From Bacteroidales bacterium (lineage in GTDB: Bacteria; Bacteroidota; Bacteroidia; Bacteroidales; JAQUTK01), in contig JAQUTK010000036.1 of assembly GCA_028709785.1 (NCBI GenBank), positions 1-34,764 on the forward strand: a DNA stretch of 34,764 nt, read 5' to 3'. The position numbers were made by a program, and so were the translations under genes. Shown here piece after piece: positions 16,508-25,474 of the stretch (positions within the stretch are counted from its first letter, which is position 1; each line of letters opens with the position of its first letter). Below the pieces are notes generated by a model that was not told where the DNA came from, did not search any database, and saw only the letters and a program-made list of their open reading frames with translations.

Positions 16508-19500
16508 TTATAAGTTCTTTAATAAACAGAGATAAGCATCTTCCAGATTCGGCTCTGCGCGCATCGCATTTTCCTGTGGAGATTCTTTGGAGATGTAACG
16601 TACACTTACCATATCTCCGTCTTGCATGTGGTTGACGATCAGTCGCGGATCCAGTGTCTCAAACTTTTCCGGAGTGATATCAAATGTCCATACTTTGTTC
16701 TGAGCAAGATAAATCATATCTGTCGGTTTGCCATAATACTTCAGTTCCCCTTTGTTGATGACAGCGACCTGATTACAACTGCTGGCGATATCTTCAATGA
16801 TATGTGTCGAGAAAATAACGATACGGTCGCGGCTCAGTTCAACGAGCAGGTTACGGAATCTGATACGCTCCCGTGGATCCAGTCCGGCAGTAGGTTCATC
16901 TACCACCAGGATTCGCGGCAGGTGAAGCAGAATGAGCGCGATACCAATACGTTGCTTCATACCCCCAGAGAAGGAGTTGATCTTTGCATCCTTTTTTTCG
17001 TACATATGAACCGCCTTGAGTACATATTCCAATCGTTCGCTACGTACTTTTGGGTCCATAAGTCCTTTCAGGATCGCTTGATAATCAAGGTAATCCCATG
17101 CTGACATCGTTTCGTATGTACCAAACTCCTGTGGCAGAAATCCGATCAGACTTTGTAACTCTTCGCGGTATTTCTTGGTATCCATTCCATTGATCCAGAT
17201 CGTTCCGTAACTCTGTTCAAGGATACCGGTCACGATACGCATCAGGGTTGACTTTCCTGCACCATTGGGTCCCAGAAGACCAAACATACCCGTTTGGATT
17301 TCAAAGGATACGCCGCGAAGGGCTTTAAACGGTATACGGCGTTTGCCAATAATTGGAATACTCTTAATGATCATATAGAACGTACGGCGTGTATCTGCAA
17401 ACTTTCCGGTCAATCGTTCGACGTTGATCTCATTGTCATAGAGGTAGTTGGATATTTGTCGTATCATGATACCCAGTGCCCATAGAATACCAATCGTGAT
17501 GCACAGTGGCGTGTTGTCCATGCGTTTGAAAAGCAAGTACATCGTGAGTATTGGAAATCCGAAATAGATAGTCCGGTCAATGTAATGTACAATCTTGTTG
17601 TTGGCACCTGCTAAGAAATAGAGGTACTGACGTAGCTTCGTCCACAAACTAAGACATCCTGCACAAGTGGTCACTGACATGAAAAAGATCCATGTACGGC
17701 TATCCAGATAGATGATTGCCATGTAACCGGTATAGGTAAAGAATACGACTTGCCAGAGAATGCCGGTAAAGTCAAACAGACGTTGGTATTTCTTCGCTAA
17801 TCCTAACCGCTCACGCAGACGGAGACCACTTTGCCATTGACGGACAAACAAGTGTGGCCAGTCATATATCTTGACGAGGTTGCGGATGGTGATAACAATG
17901 GGCTCATCTTCCGAAATGACTTTCTTATTTGCCAGACGCACTGTTGTACGAATGAAATAGGTAACACCCGGTATAAGGGCAACGAGAAGCATAAAATTAA
18001 GCAATTGATAAAAGATTCCATCCACCCGGATCCAGATATAAAACAATCCGGCTACGAATAAAGCGAAGTGCAGCAGATGGATGGCATGATTCAGCCCCTT
18101 GTACCATTTGATGATGTTTTCCATGGAAATATACACGGTAGGAACCAACACGAGTGTCAGCAATGCTGAGAATGAGAGTCCGCCGATTACCGTTATGGCA
18201 AACGGGGCACCAATCGCTCCGGCATATTCATTATCACCCATTGCCATCGGTAGTAAGGCGATACAAGTAGTTATAGAGGTGATCAGAATTGGACGCATAC
18301 GGGCAAAACCACTGGTAATCATCGCTCTGTTGCGTGTATATCCTCTCTTTCGGAGAATATTGGCATAGTCAATCAGGATAATACCATTATTCACAACGAC
18401 TCCAAGCAAAATAAGAAAACCAATCATTGTGTTTGCATTCAACAAACTATTACCTGTGATGACCAAGCCAAGCAGCGAACCTATAGCTGCCAATGGGATG
18501 GAGAACATGAGAACGAATGGAGTCACTACAGATTCAAATACCGAAGCAAGAATCATGAAGATCAGAATCAGGGAGGCAATGATCAGAAATTCAAATTCTC
18601 CCATTGATTTCTGCTCACGATCCACCTGCAGTGCAATACCGGCAGGCAGATTATAATCTTCGACTAACTGGTCTACCTCGTCCTGATAACCTTTTAATAC
18701 GTCCTTGGGAAGATCCTCGCTCTGAGTTATGGTGTATGAGATTGTGATTTCACGATCTCTGTTCACTCGTTTTACTTCAGCGGTACCACGCGAATATTTC
18801 ACTTTAGCGATCTGTTCAAGCTGGTGAAGTCCACTGTTTGCATCAGGTATCATCACCTGTCGCAAGTCGTCAACGGTTTTGTTTCGTTGCTGTTCAAGTT
18901 TCTTTTCCTCTTCTTCAGTGATGTCATCCTTTATAACGATGTCATATTCATCTTCACCAAGCTTTAGCGTTGTTCCGGTGCTCAACTCTTTGTTGAGTGA
19001 ATTGAGTCCGGAGGTTATGTTTTGCCGGCTGATGTCGTAAGAGGAGAGAAGGATCGGGTCAAAGCCAAGCTGTATCTCCCGTTGTCTGCCGCTGAAAGTC
19101 GTATTGCTTGAAGCGATGAATTCCTTCTGTTGTAGCTGATAACGAAAGTCATTGGCCACAAGAACCATGGTTTCATAGTCTGATCCTTTGACGATGATCT
19201 TTTCAGAATTATCGCCGATACCCAACAAACTCATGAATCCGTTCATAGCGCTTGATGCGCTGTTTCCTGAGTTTCCACTGCTTCCGGCAGATACCGAAAC
19301 ATATACATTTTCATTGATATTCACCCGGTTTCTTACATCCGATAGAATGGTCGATATGGAGCGTCCTCCGATCTTTTCATAATCGTCCAAAAGAGTGATG
19401 TTGATAGATGCTTGATCTTCCTGTATGCGGCAGATCACATCTTCTTTTTCCGGAAAACTATCGAGCCGGGCTTCCATCAATTTCACCAGATTGTCCGTAT

Positions 19501-21205
19501 TATCCAACGTACTTCCGGTAGGCATGGTGATGTTCACATTGATACGGTTACTGCTGACCTGCTTGTTGGTATCATTGTTGATGGATAATGCCAGCATCAA
19601 GGTGGTTATGAGAACAATGACTGCTCCTGAGATGGTATATCCCGGATTTCGGAGACTCGTTTTCAGCAGTACGGTATAAATCTGTACCGGTCTTTCCGTG
19701 ATGGAGAGTTTTTCATAGAAAACACTTTTTCCTTTGTTGCTTTTCAACATGACGTAAGTTGCCATCGGAATGAAAAGTAATGCAACCAGTAAGGAAAATA
19801 TCAGTGTTGAGATAATGGAGACACCAACGTGCTCACCTAGCAGACGTATCAACGCTTCATCAGAAAAGATAAAGGGGAGAAAAACGGTAATGGTGGTGAG
19901 GGTAGATGCAAGAATGGAACGCCAAACCTCTTTCGCTCCCTGAGTAACGGCTTTTTCAGGAGGAAAACCGCGTGACGATAACCGGTAAATATTCTCCAGT
20001 ACCACGACACTGTTATCAACCAGCATACCGATGGCAAGTGCAATACCAATCAATGTCAAACTGTTGATCGTGATTCCAAAAGCATAGAACAGGTTGAATG
20101 CAGAAAGTACTGAGATCGGGATGGAGAGGGCAATGAATGTGACCAAACGTATGTTTCTCAGGAAGAACCATAACACCAGAATGGCTAACAAACCACCAGA
20201 TATTGCCATGCTGACAATTTGATCAATGTTTTTGGAGATCTCTTCCGAAGAGTCGGATTGAACAACCATCTGCACATCGTCAGCCTTGAACTCTTTGTTG
20301 AGTCGGTCTATTTCAGCGCGTGTACGCTCTGATAATTCGATCAGGTTAACCTGTGAATCGTTGACCAGAGATACAGAAATGGCTTCTTTGCCGTTTACAC
20401 GGCTGAGTGTTTCTTCCTCTTTCAGATCGAATGTTATTTTAGCAATGTCTTTGAGGTAAATCGGACCTTTTGCCACAATCACATTCTCAATTTCGGAGAT
20501 GTGGCCGTAGTTGGCATCCAAATGTACGTAGTAGCGCAAATCCGGTTCCTTGATGTATCCAAGGAAGGTACGTTGCTGATTATACTGACTTAATGCCGAA
20601 CTGATCTGCGACGAGGTTATGTTCAGAGCCTCCAGGGCTTCCTGATTAACAAGAATCTCAATTGTCTTTTGCCTTCCTCCGTACACATTCACTGCAGCCA
20701 CACCGTCAATGTTTTCAAGTTTTGGCTTGAGTTTTTCATCGACCAATGCACGGATACGATCTACACCTCCTGATCCGCGAACCTGAAGGGTCATGAAGTT
20801 GTTGCTGACACCTGACACATTCACCTTCTGGACATTCACATTGACACCCTCAGGAAGAGTCGGCAGAAGCTCATTGATTTTCTGCTGAATCTTCAATGTG
20901 GTATATTTCAGATTGACGCTCTTGTTGAAATCGACCTGAACGGATCCCGAACGGGTACCTGCCGTTGACTCAAGAGCTTCTATCCCTTCAATGGTGCTGA
21001 CAGCCCCTTCTATTGGAATAATCACTTGAGATTCCATATAGTTGGGATCGACATCGCTCTTTGAGGAGACCTGAATGTAGAGCAGCGGCAGCTCAGCATT
21101 GGGCAGCATTTCCACCGGTAACTGTTTATATGATACATATCCTGTGAGGGATAATGCAATAAACAGCATGCAAATGGATACCTTATTCTTGATTATAAAA
21201 TTCAT
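16508..21205 (-). CDS. RND efflux permease fused to extra membrane helices and an ABC ATPase domain
   Basis: A single open frame of 1565 codons, with an ATG start at 21205. Residues 1 to about 1030 are a complete HAE-type RND permease: TM1, two large periplasmic loops, and twelve helices. TM4 reads GMLVDNSVVVLENI with Asp397, and TM10 reads GVVVNNGIILIDYA. Residues about 1043-1093 add two helices. Residues 1103-1114 (IVITIRNLVKIY) look like the first strand of an ABC ATPase. Four more helices follow (about 1143-1256). From about 1293 there is the rest of the ATPase: Walker A GPNGAGKST (1312-1320), signature FSGGM (1412-1416), Walker B ILVVDE (1432-1437) and the switch His1468. The residues needed for ATP hydrolysis are present. 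RND pumps normally use the proton gradient alone, so this protein may couple both energy sources. Helix counts put the ATPase in the cytoplasm. Confidence 0.93.
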   Translation of the reverse strand: MNFIIKNKVSICMLFIALSLTGYVSYKQLPVEMLPNAELPLLYIQVSSKSDVDPNYMESQVIIPIEGAVSTIEGIEALESTAGTRSGSVQVDFNKSVNLKYTTLKIQQKINELLPTLPEGVNVNVQKVNVSGVSNNFMTLQVRGSGGVDRIRALVDEKLKPKLENIDGVAAVNVYGGRQKTIEILVNQEALEALNITSSQISSALSQYNQQRTFLGYIKEPDLRYYVHLDANYGHISEIENVIVAKGPIYLKDIAKITFDLKEEETLSRVNGKEAISVSLVNDSQVNLIELSERTRAEIDRLNKEFKADDVQMVVQSDSSEEISKNIDQIVSMAISGGLLAILVLWFFLRNIRLVTFIALSIPISVLSAFNLFYAFGITINSLTLIGIALAIGMLVDNSVVVLENIYRLSSRGFPPEKAVTQGAKEVWRSILASTLTTITVFLPFIFSDEALIRLLGEHVGVSIISTLIFSLLVALLFIPMATYVMLKSNKGKSVFYEKLSITERPVQIYTVLLKTSLRNPGYTISGAVIVLITTLMLALSINNDTNKQVSSNRINVNITMPTGSTLDNTDNLVKLMEARLDSFPEKEDVICRIQEDQASINITLLDDYEKIGGRSISTILSDVRNRVNINENVYVSVSAGSSGNSGNSASSAMNGFMSLLGIGDNSEKIIVKGSDYETMVLVANDFRYQLQQKEFIASSNTTFSGRQREIQLGFDPILLSSYDISRQNITSGLNSLNKELSTGTTLKLGEDEYDIVIKDDITEEEEKKLEQQRNKTVDDLRQVMIPDANSGLHQLEQIAKVKYSRGTAEVKRVNRDREITISYTITQSEDLPKDVLKGYQDEVDQLVEDYNLPAGIALQVDREQKSMGEFEFLIIASLILIFMILASVFESVVTPFVLMFSIPLAAIGSLLGLVITGNSLLNANTMIGFLILLGVVVNNGIILIDYANILRKRGYTRNRAMITSGFARMRPILITSITTCIALLPMAMGDNEYAGAIGAPFAITVIGGLSFSALLTLVLVPTVYISMENIIKWYKGLNHAIHLLHFALFVAGLFYIWIRVDGIFYQLLNFMLLVALIPGVTYFIRTTVRLANKKVISEDEPIVITIRNLVKIYDWPHLFVRQWQSGLRLRERLGLAKKYQRLFDFTGILWQVVFFTYTGYMAIIYLDSRTWIFFMSVTTCAGCLSLWTKLRQYLYFLAGANNKIVHYIDRTIYFGFPILTMYLLFKRMDNTPLCITIGILWALGIMIRQISNYLYDNEINVERLTGKFADTRRTFYMIIKSIPIIGKRRIPFKALRGVSFEIQTGMFGLLGPNGAGKSTLMRIVTGILEQSYGTIWINGMDTKKYREELQSLIGFLPQEFGTYETMSAWDYLDYQAILKGLMDPKVRSERLEYVLKAVHMYEKKDAKINSFSGGMKQRIGIALILLHLPRILVVDEPTAGLDPRERIRFRNLLVELSRDRIVIFSTHIIEDIASSCNQVAVINKGELKYYGKPTDMIYLAQNKVWTFDITPEKFETLDPRLIVNHMQDGDMVSVRYISKESPQENAMRAEPNLEDAYLCLLKNL

Positions 21206-21227
21206 CGATTTTGGGTTTCAAATTCTT

Positions 21228-24200
21228 TCAACGATTTGTTTTCTTTCTTCTCTGGATGCTCATTTTGGCACGTTCCATTACATCGTAAACACATGGAATG
21301 ACGATGAGGCTTAAGATAGTAGAAGTGACCAAACCTCCGATGACTGCTATAGCCATTGGTGCGCGGAGAGAAGAGCCTTCTCCAAATCCAAGTGACATTG
21401 GCACCATCGCCAGAATGGTGGATAAGCTGGTCATCATAATCGGACGGATACGTTGTTGTGCCGCTTCCGCTATTGCATCACTCAGTTCCATTCCGGATTG
21501 TTTCAGCTGACCGATACGATCCACGAGGATAATGGCATTGTTGACCGCTATACCTCCTAACATGACAATACCGATAAATCCCATGATGTTGATGGTGGTA
21601 TTGGTGATAAAGAAGAGTAGGATAGCTCCGACAATAGCCATTGGAATCGTCAGCAGAATCGTAAACGGATGTAACAATGATTCAAACTGAGATGCCATTA
21701 CCATGTAAACAAGGACAATGGAGAGTACGAGTGCAAAAAGCAGAGCGTTCATAGACTCAGCTCTTTTTTCTTCTTCTCCGGTCACCTTGATAGAATAATT
21801 GGCAGGCAGATTTATGTCTGAAACCGCAGCTTCAATCTTCTTGGTCACCTTGTCCAGTGATACACCTTCATCCAGGTTAGCGGTAATCCGGTTGATCCTG
21901 TTCTGGTTGCGGCGATAGATCTCTTTCGGAGCAGTCGTTTGCGTCAATTCGGCAAGTTCGGCCAGACGAAACTCCTTGCCACCACTGGTGATCGTCATGT
22001 CGCGCAATTCGCTTAGCGTGATATCCGGTGTTTTGATGACAATATCTCTCATTTCTCCGCGGTAATCCATAGCACCGGCTGTTGTACCTTCCAGTTTCTG
22101 TTGTATCTGTGATACGATGGTTGATACGTTGATGCTATTCATACCGGCAAGCGTACGATTAACTGTGATGACAATCTCAGGAGCACCGTTTTCGACCGAA
22201 CTGATCACATTAAAGAGTCCGGGAACAGAATCTGCACGTGCTTTTACTTGTGCGGTCAGATCACTGAGCACATCAAGATCTTCTCCTTTTATTTCGATGA
22301 CTACCGGCATACCTTCAGAACCCATGAGCGAACCAATGGAATTCTCGTCTTGCAGGAAGGTAAGCTCCATTCCTTCCACATTCTGCGTATAGTTGAACAT
22401 CTTCTCGATCAGTTGCTCAGGTGTGATCGGCGCTTTTTTATCCAGAGAGACTTTCATTGTGGCGGTGTTCTCTCCTTCAAAAATGGAACCAGAGTTGCTT
22501 GCACCGGGACCTACGTGGCTGTAAATGGTACAGAGAGAGTCTCCGGTGAGTGAGTATATCACTTTTTCCAGATTTTCAACTGCTGAAGCTGTACGTTCCA
22601 GATGGGTTCCTTCTACCATTTTGACCTCTACACTAAAGGTGTTACTCTCGGTCTTTGGCATAAATTCGGTGCCAATGAAAGGGAGCAGGCAGAAGGATGC
22701 TCCGACGAGTAGTGTGGAGATGCCAATGACTTTCCAGCGATGTTCTAACAGACGTTTTACAAAACGACCGTATCCCTTGAAATGGATTGATTTGACCGGA
22801 GCCTGCTTTTTCGTTTTTTCTTCATGTTTACCTCCAAATACCTGATCGTAAAGAGTCGGAATAACTAGTATAGCTACAAATAATGAAGAGACGAGCGAGA
22901 AGGTGATAGTCCAGGCCATATCTTTGAAAAGCTGTCCGGAAGCTCCGTGCAGATATACGATCGGAAGGAATACAACGATAGTGGTCAGCGTGGATGCTGT
23001 AACAGCTCCTGTCACTTCACTTGCACCCTGTACAACAGCTTCCCGGACTGAAACGCCGCGTTCCTGATTTCGAAAGATACTTTCTATGACGACGACCGCA
23101 TTATCAACCAGCATACCGGCACCTAAGGCAAGACCTCCCAATGTCATTATGTTTAATGATAAGTCATTAAAAAACATAAGGTTGAAGGTTGCGACGATAG
23201 AGATCGGAATTGCCAGTGAGACAATAAGTGTTGTACCGAACCGGCGAAGAAACAGGAATATCACAAAGACTGAGAGCAAAATACCCATAAGTGCGCTGTC
23301 TTTCACTTCACCAATCGCATTATTGATAAAGATTCCCTGGTTGCTGATGACACTAAACTGGTAGCCCGGCAGTGCCTTTTTGATTGTTTCCAGTTTGGCA
23401 ATAACTCCGTCAACTGCACTTACCGTATTGTAGCGCATCTCTTTATAGATCGAGAGGCCAATACTACGTTTGCCGTTTATGCGAACGATATTTTCCGGCC
23501 GTTGATTTTCGAAATGTACAGTCGCAACCTCACGCAGAAATATCGGTGCCATGTTGTTGGGGGTAGAGGTAGATGAAGAGCTGCTGGAGCCAGTGCTGGC
23601 CAGCGTTGACTTATATCCGACAATAATGTTTTCGAAGTCCTCTTCAGAAGTAAGTGTGTTAACACCACTCACAATATATTGCATGCCCATCTCTGTGACA
23701 CGACCACCGGATATACGCTGGTTGTTATCTTGAATCTTTGAGGCTATGGTGCTGAGCTGTAATCCAAAGGCATTCAGTTTGTAGGGGTCGGTCTGAACGA
23801 CCAGATCCACTACTTCTGCACCTGACAGAGTGACATCAGCAACACCTTCTACGCGGGTGAGCTCATTCCGGATGTATGACTCAGCCACTTGTCTCAGTTC
23901 AGCCATATCGGTAATCTTGTTGTGAGAGAGTCCGATAAGAATGATTGGATCTTTGTTTGGGTCATTCTGGGTGATGCTGAGTTCAGTTATATCATCATTG
24001 GATGCATAACTGTTCATCGCTTTCTGAAGATCAAGAAAAGCTTCATCCATGTCTTTGGTCCAGGAGTACTCTACCGTTATCTGAGCTACGCCGGCCTTGA
24101 TGACAGACGATACCATTGTCACGTCGCGCTGACGGATAGCAGTAGACTCCAGATTCTTGACAAATTGTTTTTCCATCTCTTCAGGTGGACGTTCTCCTGC

Positions 24201-24353
24201 GTGAATCTCCACAAATAACCGTGGGTTGTTCAAATCAGGTAAAAGATCGACACTCAGCTTGTCGTAGGATATTTTTCCTAACAACAGGATGGCCAAAACA
24301 ATCATGAAGATCGTGACCGGATTGCCGGTTGCAAATTGAATTATTTTTTTCAT
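21228..24353 (-). CDS. RND efflux permease (HAE type)
   Basis: The 1041-residue protein has normal RND length: TM1 at about 12-30, periplasmic porter and docking regions, and twelve helices. TM4 reads GMLVDNAVVVIESI (Asp417), and TM10 reads GGIAVNNAIILVDRI. AcrB has two Asp in TM4 and Lys940 in TM10. Here the pattern is Asp-Asn and Asn, as in many non-AcrB RND proteins. A Ser-rich linker (about 249-270) lies in a periplasmic loop. It sits 22 bases upstream of the RND-ABC fusion gene, whose RND half is a paralogue. A mixed trimer of the MdtB/MdtC kind is a reasonable inference. The lipoprotein adaptor and TolC-like genes upstream complete a tripartite pump. Confidence 0.93.
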   Translation of the reverse strand: MKKIIQFATGNPVTIFMIVLAILLLGKISYDKLSVDLLPDLNNPRLFVEIHAGERPPEEMEKQFVKNLESTAIRQRDVTMVSSVIKAGVAQITVEYSWTKDMDEAFLDLQKAMNSYASNDDITELSITQNDPNKDPIILIGLSHNKITDMAELRQVAESYIRNELTRVEGVADVTLSGAEVVDLVVQTDPYKLNAFGLQLSTIASKIQDNNQRISGGRVTEMGMQYIVSGVNTLTSEEDFENIIVGYKSTLASTGSSSSSSTSTPNNMAPIFLREVATVHFENQRPENIVRINGKRSIGLSIYKEMRYNTVSAVDGVIAKLETIKKALPGYQFSVISNQGIFINNAIGEVKDSALMGILLSVFVIFLFLRRFGTTLIVSLAIPISIVATFNLMFFNDLSLNIMTLGGLALGAGMLVDNAVVVIESIFRNQERGVSVREAVVQGASEVTGAVTASTLTTIVVFLPIVYLHGASGQLFKDMAWTITFSLVSSLFVAILVIPTLYDQVFGGKHEEKTKKQAPVKSIHFKGYGRFVKRLLEHRWKVIGISTLLVGASFCLLPFIGTEFMPKTESNTFSVEVKMVEGTHLERTASAVENLEKVIYSLTGDSLCTIYSHVGPGASNSGSIFEGENTATMKVSLDKKAPITPEQLIEKMFNYTQNVEGMELTFLQDENSIGSLMGSEGMPVVIEIKGEDLDVLSDLTAQVKARADSVPGLFNVISSVENGAPEIVITVNRTLAGMNSINVSTIVSQIQQKLEGTTAGAMDYRGEMRDIVIKTPDITLSELRDMTITSGGKEFRLAELAELTQTTAPKEIYRRNQNRINRITANLDEGVSLDKVTKKIEAAVSDINLPANYSIKVTGEEEKRAESMNALLFALVLSIVLVYMVMASQFESLLHPFTILLTIPMAIVGAILLFFITNTTINIMGFIGIVMLGGIAVNNAIILVDRIGQLKQSGMELSDAIAEAAQQRIRPIMMTSLSTILAMVPMSLGFGEGSSLRAPMAIAVIGGLVTSTILSLIVIPCVYDVMERAKMSIQRRKKTNR

Positions 24354-24371
24354 TATACGCTTCTTTGCCGG

Positions 24372-25430
24372 TTACTTCTGTATTTTTACTTTGCTGTCTT
24401 CACGTAAGGTCTCATAACCGCGTGTAATAAGTTTATCGTTCACTTCCAAACCTTCAAGTATTTCAATGTTATCCTGATCTTCCAATCCGGTGCGGATGGT
24501 ACGCATCTTGGCAATACCTTTTTCAACCACATACACATATTTGCGGCCACGGTTGTTCATGACGATCTCTTTAGGGATAACGATGGTACTGTCAGCCTGT
24601 TCAACGATGATGTCTGCCTTAACGAACATACCCGGGTGTAGTTTCAGATCACTGTTGTTGATCAGTAGTTTTCCCTTGAATGTACGGGTTTCTGAACTTA
24701 CTGCGGGAGATAATTCAGAGATTGTACCACTGATCGTATCTTTCGGAATTGTGTAGTGAGTTATAAATACTTTTTGTCCAGGTTGCACTTCATTAATGGC
24801 ACTTTCCGGCAGATTGATTTCCATGTGCATTTTGCTGTAGCTCATAATTGAAGCAATTTCTGTTCCGGAGGTCACTTTTGCATTTTCAGAAAAGTGAGGA
24901 AGATTGACAATAATTCCACTGAATGGAGCTGTTATCTTCATTTTTTCTAGCTGGAGCAGTGCATTTTGATAGCTCTCACGAGTGGTTATTACTTTTACTT
25001 CCGTGTTGCGTAGCTCACTCAGAGTTACTCCTCCTTTTTCGTAGAGTGCTTTTTGTTTGATCAACTCCTGGTCAGCGATGTCCATGTTCATTTTCTTAGA
25101 TTCAATAGAAACGCCGATTTCAAATTCTTCACCTTCAAAACGGACGATAACGTCACCCTTATTTACAGCGTCACCCAGCTTGTAGGGCTGTCTTGTGCGT
25201 GGATTTGTCTGCAGTTTGTATTTGCCTGCCATTTCGGATGACAATACGACTTCGGCATCAGCGATGACAGTACCTGTCGTGCTGTTGTATTTTCTGATGG
25301 AATTGAGTTGTACTTCCTTTACCGATACCGGTGATGTGAGTTCGGACGACGAAGAGGTCTGATTGTTGGAGCATCCGGTGAGAATGACGGAAGAAAGTGC
25401 TATAGCTGAGATACATTTATTGATTTTCAT
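24372..25430 (-). CDS. RND periplasmic adaptor lipoprotein (membrane fusion protein)
   Basis: The 352-residue product has a lipoprotein signal with lipobox ILTGC (Cys20). It shows the adaptor layout: beta-barrel start, lipoyl half-motif (YKLGDAVNKGDVIVRFEGEE), a short helical hairpin (about 105-160), second lipoyl half (KMKITAPFSGIIVNLP), beta-barrel (INEVQPGQKVFITHY) and membrane-proximal domain ending VKIQK. It links inner membrane pumps to the TolC-like channel. The helical hairpin is short, as is usual for the MexA/CusB-like group in Bacteroidetes. It lies between the TolC and RND genes with spacings of 44 and 18 bases. Confidence 0.92.
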   Translation of the reverse strand: MKINKCISAIALSSVILTGCSNNQTSSSSELTSPVSVKEVQLNSIRKYNSTTGTVIADAEVVLSSEMAGKYKLQTNPRTRQPYKLGDAVNKGDVIVRFEGEEFEIGVSIESKKMNMDIADQELIKQKALYEKGGVTLSELRNTEVKVITTRESYQNALLQLEKMKITAPFSGIIVNLPHFSENAKVTSGTEIASIMSYSKMHMEINLPESAINEVQPGQKVFITHYTIPKDTISGTISELSPAVSSETRTFKGKLLINNSDLKLHPGMFVKADIIVEQADSTIVIPKEIVMNNRGRKYVYVVEKGIAKMRTIRTGLEDQDNIEILEGLEVNDKLITRGYETLREDSKVKIQK

Positions 25431-25474
25431 AGGAATTGTATGTTATTTGTGAATGATGATATCTTTATTTTGTT

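Noticed and set aside
16508..21205. Possibility that the RND-ABC fusion is an assembly or frameshift artefact
   Set aside because: The frame is continuous, the joining segment encodes well-formed helices and conserved-looking ATPase sequence, and flanking genes are intact. A chimeric assembly would not be expected to keep the frame and matching helix topology. Read-level proof is not available here.
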